Below are positions 1 to 5,370 of a DNA stretch of 7,593 bases, one piece after another (position 1 is the first letter of the stretch; each line of letters begins with the position of its first letter). The notes beneath the pieces were generated by a model, which saw only the letters and a list, made by a program, of their open reading frames with translations, did no database searches and was not told the DNA's origin. The position numbers were made by a program, and so were the translations under genes. This stretch comes from Actinomycetes bacterium (GTDB taxonomy: Bacteria; Actinomycetota; Acidimicrobiia; Acidimicrobiales; Acidimicrobiaceae), in the NCBI GenBank assembly GCA_021823385.1, contig JAKAOC010000101.1, positions 1 to 7,593 on the forward strand, read 5' to 3'.

Positions 1-778
1 CATCACCGCCCGAGCGGTGCGCATCCTCTCCGAGGTAAACGAGGTCTACGCCGAGGACACGCGAAAAGGGCGGGCGCTACTCAGCCACCTCGGAATCCGG
101 GGCAAGGGGGTGCGCCGCCATAGCGAGGAGCGCGGCTCCCGCTCGGCGGAGGAGATTGCCGCCAAGGTCTCCTCGGGCCTGACCATCGCATTAATCACTG
201 ACGCGGGCATGCCGGCCATCTCCGACCCCGGTACTGCGGTGGTCCGCCTGCTCGCCGAGGGAGACCTGCACGTGGAGGTGATCCCTGGGCCCACTGCGGA
301 GTCTGCCGCCGTCGCCCTATCCGGAGTGGTTGGCGGACCTTACCTCTTTGCCGGCTTCTTGCGCCCGGTGCGTTCGGAGCTGGAGCGCGCCTCGCGGGGC
401 GCCGGCGAGGCAGGGGCCGCTTTGGTCGGCTATGTCTCTCCTCACGACGTGGCCAAAGTGATCAGGGCGTTCGCGGACCTCTTGGGCGAGGAGGCCCATG
501 CGGTGATCTGCCGTGAGCTGACCAAAGTTCATGAGCAGCGCCTGGCGGGGGCGCTCGGTCAGCTGGCCCATGCCGAGCGGGTCGCGGAGCCTCGCGGTGA
601 GTACGTGCTGGTGCTTCCGCACGCGTCGCTGGCTGCGGTGGTCCAGGACCACGCCGCCACGCTGGGACAGGTGCTCGAAGCCTGCCTTGACGACTCCGTC
701 AGCCGCTCGGAGCGCGCCAAGCGCCTGGCGGCGTTGACCGGCAGGCCACGCTCCGAAATTTACGGGCGCTTGAGCTGA
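1..778 (+). CDS. rsmI: 16S rRNA 2'-O-ribose methyltransferase RsmI, 5' end outside window
   Basis: This is the SAM-dependent enzyme that 2'-O-methylates C1402 of 16S rRNA in the decoding centre (known for the family). The reading frame is open from the left edge (first full codon at base 2), and 258 residues are visible. Roughly 20-25 N-terminal residues, including the usual VGTPIGN motif, lie outside. Visible family motifs are ITARAVRIL followed by AEDTRKGRALLSHLGI, then ITDAGMPAISDPG (the SAM-binding tetrapyrrole-methylase core), VIPGPTAESAAVALSG, LFAGFLR and ICRELTKVHEQ. The C-terminal SVSRSERAKRLAALTGRPRSEIYGRL is the usual small helical tail, so the 3' end is complete. The GTG at base 17 is inside the protein and is not the true start. 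A 68-base gap separates it from metG. Identification is firm. Confidence 0.95.
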   Translation, partial: ITARAVRILSEVNEVYAEDTRKGRALLSHLGIRGKGVRRHSEERGSRSAEEIAAKVSSGLTIALITDAGMPAISDPGTAVVRLLAEGDLHVEVIPGPTAESAAVALSGVVGGPYLFAGFLRPVRSELERASRGAGEAGAALVGYVSPHDVAKVIRAFADLLGEEAHAVICRELTKVHEQRLAGALGQLAHAERVAEPRGEYVLVLPHASLAAVVQDHAATLGQVLEACLDDSVSRSERAKRLAALTGRPRSEIYGRLS

Positions 779-846
779 AGACGTCTAGGCGAGGGCGGCA
801 TAACCCGCATTTAGTCTGGTCCTAAGGCATCGAGCGAGGGAAATCC

Positions 847-2361
847 GTGACCGAGTTCTTCATCTCAACTCCGATCTACTACGTGAACGACGCGCCCCAT
901 CTGGGGCACGCCTACTCGATGATCAACGCCGATGCATTCGCCCGCTGGCATCGGGGCCTTGGGGACGATGTCTTCTTCCTCACCGGGACTGATGAGCACG
1001 GCCAGAAGGTCGCCGACTCCGCAGCGCGTAACAACGTTAGCGTCGAGGCCTGGACGGACACCTACTCCGAGCGCTTCAAGGCGGCCTGGGTGGCGCTTCG
1101 CATCGATTACGACGACTTCATCCGCACCACCGAGGAGCGCCACACCAAGGCGGTGCAGAAGTTCCTCCAGGCAATCTATGACCGCGGATACATCTACAAG
1201 GGCGTCTACAGGGGCAGCTACTGCGTCTCATGCGAGGCCTACTACACCGCCAACGACGCGCCCGACGGCAATTGCCCAGTGCACAAGCGGCCGCTCATCG
1301 AGATGGAGGAGGAGAACTACTTCTTCCGCCTCTCAGCCTTCCAGGATGCCCTGATCGAGTGGTACGAGCGCGAGCCTGAGGCCGTCTTCCCGGACTTCAG
1401 GCGCAACGAGGCGTACTCCTTTATCAAGGGCGGCCTGGACGACATCTCCATCTCGCGCACCTCGATCGCCTGGGGAATCCCGCTCCCCTGGGACGAGAGC
1501 CACGTCTGCTACGTCTGGTTCGACGCACTCATTAACTACGTCACCGCCACGGGATACGCGGAGGACTTCGAGCGTTTCGCTCGTTGGTGGAGCAGCTCGC
1601 ACCACCTGATCGGCAAGGACATCATCCGCTTCCACTGTGTCTGGTGGCCGGCGATGCTGATGGCGGCCGGGCTCGAGCCGCCATCCAAGCTGCTGGTGCA
1701 CGGCTGGCTCCTGGTCAAGGGCGAGAAGATGGCCAAGTCGGGAGGCAACGGGGTGGATCCGATCGAGCTGGTCGGAACCTACGGCACGGACGCGGTCCGC
1801 TACTACCTTTTGCGTGAGCATGCCCTGGGGGCCGATGGGGACTTCTCCCTGGAGGCGCTCGAGCATCGTTACAACGTCGAGCTGGCCAACAACATCGGCA
1901 ACCTGCTCTCCAGGGTGACCAACGTGGTGGCCAAGAGCCTGGGAGGAGTCGCGCCCGCCTACACCGGCCGTGCCATCGAGGCGGCCAGGATCGAGCCGCA
2001 CGTCGCCAGGGCCCGCGAGGCCTGGAGCGGATTCGCCAGCGCCCAGGCGCTCGAGGAGGTGCAGGCCATGGTCCGCTTGGCCAATGCGGTCCTGGAGGAG
2101 CGCGCTCCATGGAAGGCCACTGATCCGGCCGAGGCGGCGGAGCCTTTAGGAGATGCGCTCGAGATATTGCGGCTTGTGGCGGTGCTGGTCGCCCCGGTCC
2201 TGACCGAGGCCTCGCCCAAGATCCTTGCCGCCATCGGCATCGACCCGGCATCGGTGGAGGGCGGTTTTCCGGAGGCGCTCCGAGTGGGGCAGTACCCCGG
2301 TGGCGCCTCGATCGTCAAGGCGGCACCGCTCTTCCCGAGGCTGGAGGCCGCCGGTGCCTGA
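847..2361 (+). CDS. metG: Methionyl-tRNA synthetase
   Basis: This cytosolic class I synthetase charges tRNA-Met with methionine for initiation and elongation. The 504-residue protein starts at GTG 847, preceded by a GAGGG Shine-Dalgarno at 836-840 with a 6-base spacer. The HIGH motif is HLGH (residues 18-21). A single zinc knuckle, C126-x2-C129 ... C143-x2-H146, places it with the Thermus/mycobacterial one-knuckle type. The signature loop reads KMAKS (294-298) rather than KMSKS. The anticodon-binding helical domain follows (ELANNIGNLLSRVTN near 345-359). At 504 residues it lacks the C-terminal EMAP-II/Trbp111-like tRNA-binding domain found in forms of about 650 residues; this is common in the phylum. 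Its stop overlaps the tatD start by 8 bases. Confidence 0.97.
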   Translation: MTEFFISTPIYYVNDAPHLGHAYSMINADAFARWHRGLGDDVFFLTGTDEHGQKVADSAARNNVSVEAWTDTYSERFKAAWVALRIDYDDFIRTTEERHTKAVQKFLQAIYDRGYIYKGVYRGSYCVSCEAYYTANDAPDGNCPVHKRPLIEMEEENYFFRLSAFQDALIEWYEREPEAVFPDFRRNEAYSFIKGGLDDISISRTSIAWGIPLPWDESHVCYVWFDALINYVTATGYAEDFERFARWWSSSHHLIGKDIIRFHCVWWPAMLMAAGLEPPSKLLVHGWLLVKGEKMAKSGGNGVDPIELVGTYGTDAVRYYLLREHALGADGDFSLEALEHRYNVELANNIGNLLSRVTNVVAKSLGGVAPAYTGRAIEAARIEPHVARAREAWSGFASAQALEEVQAMVRLANAVLEERAPWKATDPAEAAEPLGDALEILRLVAVLVAPVLTEASPKILAAIGIDPASVEGGFPEALRVGQYPGGASIVKAAPLFPRLEAAGA

Positions 2362-3157
2362 GGCTCGCTGGTTCGATTCGCACTGCCACGCTCACGAGGA
2401 CGAGCACCCTGCAGCCACTGCCGCCGAAGGAGTGGCAAACGGCCTGGCGGGAATGATGCTCATCGGCACCACCGCGGAGACCACCAAGAAGGCCATCGAA
2501 GTAGCCAGTGAGCTGCGGCCACGCTTCGAACAGCTCTCGATAGCCGCCACGGCCGGAATACACCCCCATGACGCCGACGATGCGCTGGCGGGCAGCTGGG
2601 AGGCCTTCACCCGAATGGTGGTCGAAGCGCCTGCCGGTGTGCTTGCCGGCATAGGCGAGTGCGGCCTCGACTTCTACTACGACTACTCCGACCGCAACGC
2701 TCAGCGAGAGATCTTGCTGCGCCAGATCGAGCTGGCCAACACGCTTTCGCTGCCTCTGGTGATCCATACCCGCGAGGCGTGGGACGACACCTTCGAGCTG
2801 CTGCGGGAGCACGCCCGCACCAGGATCGTCTTCCACTGCTTCACCGGAGGCCCGGCGGAGTTGAAGAGCTGCCTGGAGTTCGACTCGGTCGTCTCCTTCT
2901 CGGGCATCGTCACCTTCAAGAGCGCCGCGGAGAACGCGGAGGCGGCTCGGCTCTGCCCAGTGGAGCGGATGCTGGTGGAGACGGATTCGCCGTATCTCAC
3001 CCCGGTGCCGTTTCGCGGAAAGCCCAACAAGCCGCACTTCGTCTCGCTGGTTGGGGAGTTCATTGCCCGCGAGCGCGGCATCGACCCGGTCGAGCTTGCT
3101 GCACTGACCGCCGCAAACACGCGCGCCGTCTTCGGCCTGGCCGACCCGGCTGCCTGA
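2354..3157 (+). CDS. tatD: TatD-family metal-dependent hydrolase/DNase
   Basis: The product is a 267-residue TIM-barrel amidohydrolase-fold protein of the TatD/YcfH family; members are metal-dependent 3'-5' nucleases linked to DNA repair. Candidate metal ligands are all visible: H10 and H12 in DSHCHAH, E102 in GIGECGLD, H138 in VIHTRE, H161 in HCFTGG and D211 in VETDSPYL. GIHPH (69-73) and PFRGKPNKP (219-227) are also typical. The frame is open further upstream inside metG, but GTG 2354 is preferred: it has GGAGG at 2343-2347 with a 6-base spacer, it overlaps the metG stop by 8 bases, and it puts the first metal motif at residue 8, as is normal for the family. The natural substrate in this organism cannot be inferred. 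Confidence 0.94.
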   Translation: MPEARWFDSHCHAHEDEHPAATAAEGVANGLAGMMLIGTTAETTKKAIEVASELRPRFEQLSIAATAGIHPHDADDALAGSWEAFTRMVVEAPAGVLAGIGECGLDFYYDYSDRNAQREILLRQIELANTLSLPLVIHTREAWDDTFELLREHARTRIVFHCFTGGPAELKSCLEFDSVVSFSGIVTFKSAAENAEAARLCPVERMLVETDSPYLTPVPFRGKPNKPHFVSLVGEFIARERGIDPVELAALTAANTRAVFGLADPAA

Positions 3158-3186
3158 CAACTCCCACTGCCGCCTTAGTTGTCGCG

Positions 3187-3214
3187 TTGGCGTCCAAGGC
3201 TTGAGCTTTAGGCT
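3187..3214 (+). promoter_or_regulatory. Possible promoter upstream of ksgA
   Basis: In the 120-base tatD-ksgA gap, TTGGCG (3187-3192) and TAGGCT (3209-3214) are separated by 16 bases and resemble actinobacterial -35 (TTGnCn) and -10 (TAnnnT) boxes. A weak inverted repeat, GAGC (3203-3206) with GCTC (3212-3215), overlaps the -10. A start of transcription here would give a leader of about 55 bases before ksgA. The match is short and could be chance. Nothing else is recognisable in this gap. Confidence 0.3.
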
Positions 3215-3277
3215 CGTAGGCCAGGAAGGGGAGCCGCGCCGTGCGGACCCGGCAGAAGCGGGAGCCATACCGAAGCC

Positions 3278-4135
3278 TTGAGCCAATCCGGCATCACCAA
3301 GAGTGAGATCTCCGATCTGCTGCTTTCCAGCGGGCGTGCGCCGAAGCGATCGCTCGGCCAGAACTTCCTGGTCGACCAGAACTACGCCAAGAAGATCGCC
3401 TCGATCGCCGCGGGCGATGGCGGCCCGCTGGCCGAGATCGGGCCCGGCATCGGCTCGTTGACCGTCTATCTTGCAGAGCGCTGCGAGAGGGTGATCGCCG
3501 TCGAGAAGGACGAGCAGATTGCCGCACTGCTAACCCGGGTCCTTGAAACTCGGGGAATTGAGAACGTCGAGGTGATCACGGCCGACGCTCTCGAGGTGGA
3601 CTGGGTTGATCTGCTTGAGGGCGGTGGCATCCGCCGAGTCGTCGGCAACCTGCCCTACAACGTGTCGGTGCCCATCATCATGAAGCTTGTCGAGCAGAGC
3701 GCGGGGATCCAGGGGATGGCCTTTCTCCTGCAGAAGGAGGTGGCCGAGCGCCTGGCGGCCGAGCCGGGAACGCGGGAGAGCTCAACCGTCTCGCTCAAGC
3801 TCCAGCTGCGTTTTGCCGCCTCGATCGCGGCCCGGGTCCCGGCGACGGTTTTCATGCCGGTTCCCAATGTCGCCTCTGCGGTGCTGGAGATGCGCGCGGA
3901 ATCGCGCTATCTGGATCTCTACGGCGCAAAGGCCGCGGATGCAGCGGTCGGGGCGGCTCGTGCCGCGTTCGCCCACCGGCGCCAGATGCTGCGCCGGACG
4001 CTGGCCGATGAACGGCTTGCGGCGGCACTGGCAAGGAGCGGAGTCGAGGAGACCCGGCGTCCCGAGAGCCTAACCATCGAGGAGTGGCTTGCCATCGGCG
4101 TGGCGTTGACCGGGAAGGGACCCGGCCGTGCCTGA
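3278..4135 (+). CDS. ksgA: 16S rRNA dimethyladenosine transferase (RsmA/KsgA)
   Basis: This enzyme uses SAM to N6,N6-dimethylate the two adjacent adenines (1518/1519) of the 3'-terminal 16S helix, a late 30S assembly step; its loss gives kasugamycin resistance (known for the family). In the 285-residue protein, LGQNFLVD (26-33) is the family N-terminal signature. EIGPGIGSLT (53-62) is the SAM-binding loop, NLPYNVS (124-130) is the catalytic motif IV, and FAHRRQMLRRTL (231-242) is the typical C-terminal motif. The start is TTG 3278: an in-frame TAG at 3209 limits upstream extension and no better in-frame start is present. The GGAG at 3261-3264 is rather far (13 bases), so the exact start is less sure than the gene. 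The stop overlaps the ispE start by 8 bases. Confidence 0.95.
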   Translation: MSQSGITKSEISDLLLSSGRAPKRSLGQNFLVDQNYAKKIASIAAGDGGPLAEIGPGIGSLTVYLAERCERVIAVEKDEQIAALLTRVLETRGIENVEVITADALEVDWVDLLEGGGIRRVVGNLPYNVSVPIIMKLVEQSAGIQGMAFLLQKEVAERLAAEPGTRESSTVSLKLQLRFAASIAARVPATVFMPVPNVASAVLEMRAESRYLDLYGAKAADAAVGAARAAFAHRRQMLRRTLADERLAAALARSGVEETRRPESLTIEEWLAIGVALTGKGPGRA

Positions 4136-4964
4136 GCAGGTCGAGGGGCGCCTGCTGCTGGCACCCGCGAAGCTGACGCTGTCGCTGCGGGTGACCGGAC
4201 AACGGTCGGGTGGCCTGCATACGATCGAGTCGGAGATGGTCTCGGTTTCACTCTTCGACGAGCTGCGTCTCTTTCCGTCGGACGAGGCCGGTAGCACCGA
4301 GATACTTATGACCGACCCGCTCGGGCTTTCCGGTCTTGGCTTCTCCCTCGCGGAGATCCCGCTCGGTGGTGGGAACCTGATCTCGAAAGCCATGGACATG
4401 GCCACGGTTCGTGGCAAGGTCGAGCTAGCGAAACGGATTCCACCGGGTGCCGGACTGGGTGGGGGGTCGGCGGACGCCGCCGCGGTTCTACGTGCGCTGA
4501 TGCCCCGGGTTGATCCTCGCACGACACTTGAACTGGGTTCGGATGTGCCGTTCTGCGTTGCCGTCAGGCGCTCGACGGTGACCGGCGTCGGAGACGAGAT
4601 TTCCCCCTTGCCGGCTTTGGACGGGCGGTGGGTGCTCTTCCTGATACCGGTCCACTCGCCTACGGGCGCCGTCTACGCCGCGTACGACCTAGGAGCGAGA
4701 GGGGATTTCGAGGAGTGCGGTAACGATCTCGAGGAGGCGGCGATTGCGGTCACGCCTGAACTCGGACGGTACAGGGAGATGATCGCCGGGAAGATCCGCG
4801 TCAGGCCGCGCATGGCGGGCTCGGGTTCGACCTACTTTGCCGAGGGCACCCTGGCAAGCCTTGGGCTGGATCGAATGGTCCCTATAGGACCTGGAGTGGT
4901 TGCCTTCGAAGAGGACGGACTCGGATGTCTCGCAGCGGAGGTACACGAAGTCAACGCCCTCTAA
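4128..4964 (+). CDS. ispE: 4-diphosphocytidyl-2-C-methyl-D-erythritol kinase
   Basis: IspE is the ATP-dependent GHMP kinase of the MEP isoprenoid pathway; it phosphorylates the 2-hydroxyl of CDP-methylerythritol in the cytosol. The protein has 278 residues, slightly short for the family. Key parts are PAKLTL with the catalytic lysine K15, the ATP-binding glycine loop PPGAGLGGGSADAAA (105-119), LGSDVPF with the catalytic aspartate D139, and the C-terminal GSGSTYF (231-237). The DGYH substrate-binding motif is GGLH here (28-31), so the usual aromatic that stacks on cytosine is leucine. The segment between the glycine loop and the aspartate motif is also shortened. The start is GTG 4128, which overlaps the ksgA stop by 8 bases and has GAAGGGA upstream with a 7-base spacer, so coupled translation is likely. 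Confidence 0.93.
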   Translation: MPEQVEGRLLLAPAKLTLSLRVTGQRSGGLHTIESEMVSVSLFDELRLFPSDEAGSTEILMTDPLGLSGLGFSLAEIPLGGGNLISKAMDMATVRGKVELAKRIPPGAGLGGGSADAAAVLRALMPRVDPRTTLELGSDVPFCVAVRRSTVTGVGDEISPLPALDGRWVLFLIPVHSPTGAVYAAYDLGARGDFEECGNDLEEAAIAVTPELGRYREMIAGKIRVRPRMAGSGSTYFAEGTLASLGLDRMVPIGPGVVAFEEDGLGCLAAEVHEVNAL

Positions 4965-4983
4965 GTACCGAGGGCGGATGCAA

Positions 4984-5013
4984 CAGGACCCGGTCTCGAG
5001 AAGCCGGGTCCTG
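4984..5013. terminator. Hairpin between convergent ispE and bS22 genes
   Basis: CAGGACCCGG (4984-4993) pairs perfectly with CCGGGTCCTG (5004-5013) around a 10-base loop that itself holds the palindrome TCTCGAGA. It sits between the ispE stop (4964) and the stop of the minus-strand small gene (5023), where a shared bidirectional terminator is expected. Neither side has a clear T run, so it may end transcripts inefficiently, or mainly act as a 3'-end stabiliser. Confidence 0.6.
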
Positions 5014-5022
5014 AGAAACCTG

Positions 5023-5121
5023 TTACTTACCGGCTCTACGCTGCCAGCGCGTCTTCTTCATCATCTTCTTGTGCTTCTTCTTGCGCATGCGCTTGCGGCG
5101 CTTCTTGATAAGTGATCCCAT
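5023..5121 (-). CDS. bS22-like / AURKAIP1-COX24 domain small ribosomal protein
   Basis: The 32-residue protein is almost entirely Lys, Arg and His: it begins MGSLIKKRRKRMRKKKH and ends KKTRWQRRAGK. From memory it closely matches the 33-residue actinobacterial protein (MGSVIKKRRKRM...) seen near the decoding centre of the mycobacterial 30S subunit and named bS22, which shares the AURKAIP1/COX24 domain of mitochondrial small-subunit proteins. The start is ATG 5121-5119, where similarity begins; an in-frame upstream extension has no similarity. It is small enough to be missed by automated gene calling. It converges on ispE and diverges from the tRNA-Gln. A perfect inverted repeat, AGCCG-CATA-CGGCT (5137-5150), lies 16 bases before its start and may fold in the leader or bind a regulator. 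Confidence 0.88.
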   Translation of the reverse strand: MGSLIKKRRKRMRKKKHKKMMKKTRWQRRAGK

Positions 5122-5136
5122 AGTGCAATAGAAACT

Positions 5137-5150
5137 AGCCGCATACGGCT
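5137..5150. repeat. Inverted repeat upstream of the bS22-like gene
   Basis: AGCCG (5137-5141) and CGGCT (5146-5150) form a perfect 5-base-pair stem with a CATA loop in the region between the divergent bS22-like gene and tRNA-Gln. It could be a leader hairpin or an operator. The remainder of the 136-base divergent region (5122-5257) shows no gene. Confidence 0.35.
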
Positions 5151-5241
5151 CGGAACGTGCAGTCCGGGGACGTGGCGGATCCGTTGCGCGGTCCGGCCGC
5201 TGCGCCACCTCGAGGTTCGGCGGAGGGATCGCGCACCTCGG

Positions 5242-5247
5242 TAGGAT
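5242..5247 (+). promoter_or_regulatory. Possible -10 box of tRNA-Gln
   Basis: TAGGAT fits the TAnnnT -10 pattern and ends 10 bases before the mature tRNA 5' end, which would give a leader of only a few bases. No good -35 hexamer is visible at 16-18 bases upstream, so the call is tentative. Confidence 0.35.
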
Positions 5248-5257
5248 CGTTAAGGAT

Positions 5258-5330
5258 TGGCGGATAGTTCAATTGGCAGAACGCCTGACTTTGGATCAGG
5301 AGGTTCCAGGTTCGAGCCCTGGTCCGCCAG
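5258..5330 (+). tRNA. tRNA-Gln, anticodon UUG
   Basis: A full cloverleaf of 73 bases can be folded by eye. The acceptor stem is TGGCGGA (5258-5264) with TCCGCCA (5323-5329) and discriminator G5330. The D stem is GTTC/GAAC (5267-5270, 5279-5282). The anticodon stem is CCTGA/TCAGG (5284-5288, 5296-5300) with loop CTTTGGA, so TTG at 5291-5293 is the anticodon. The T stem is CCAGG/CCTGG (5306-5310, 5318-5322) with loop TTCGAGC. The U1-A72 pair is typical of tRNA-Gln. CCA is not encoded. In actinobacteria a tRNA-Gln gene commonly sits near this ksgA-ispE/glmU neighbourhood (from memory). Confidence 0.98.
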
Positions 5331-5335
5331 CTAGA

Positions 5336-5370
5336 AAAGCCCAGCTCAAAGCTGGGCTTTAGTCTTTTTT
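5336..5370 (+). terminator. Intrinsic terminator of tRNA-Gln
   Basis: A perfect 11-base-pair stem, AAAGCCCAGCT (5336-5346) with AGCTGGGCTTT (5350-5360), closes on a three-base CAA loop. It is followed by AGTC and six T residues (5365-5370). It begins five bases after the tRNA and is a textbook rho-independent terminator, so it most likely belongs to the resident chromosome and marks the left limit of the mobile DNA that follows. Confidence 0.93.

Noticed and set aside
779..846. Promoter for metG in the rsmI-metG gap
   Set aside because: TAGTCT at 812-817 could be a -10, but no -35 lies at a suitable distance; only the Shine-Dalgarno is convincing.
2225..2353. A 43-residue N-terminal extension of TatD inside metG
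   Set aside because: It is Arg/Pro/Ser-rich out-of-frame metG sequence with no TatD similarity; GTG 2354 has a good ribosome site and the family-typical spacing to the first metal motif.
2315..3286. Long minus-strand open frame of 323 codons opposite tatD
   Set aside because: It is an antisense shadow of a well-conserved gene, common in GC-rich DNA, with low-complexity content and no recognisable domain.
5306..5330. Tandem attachment-site copy of the tRNA-Gln 3' end (integrative element)
   Set aside because: I saw no second copy of the T-arm/acceptor 3' sequence elsewhere in the window and no tyrosine integrase gene; a distal copy could only lie outside.
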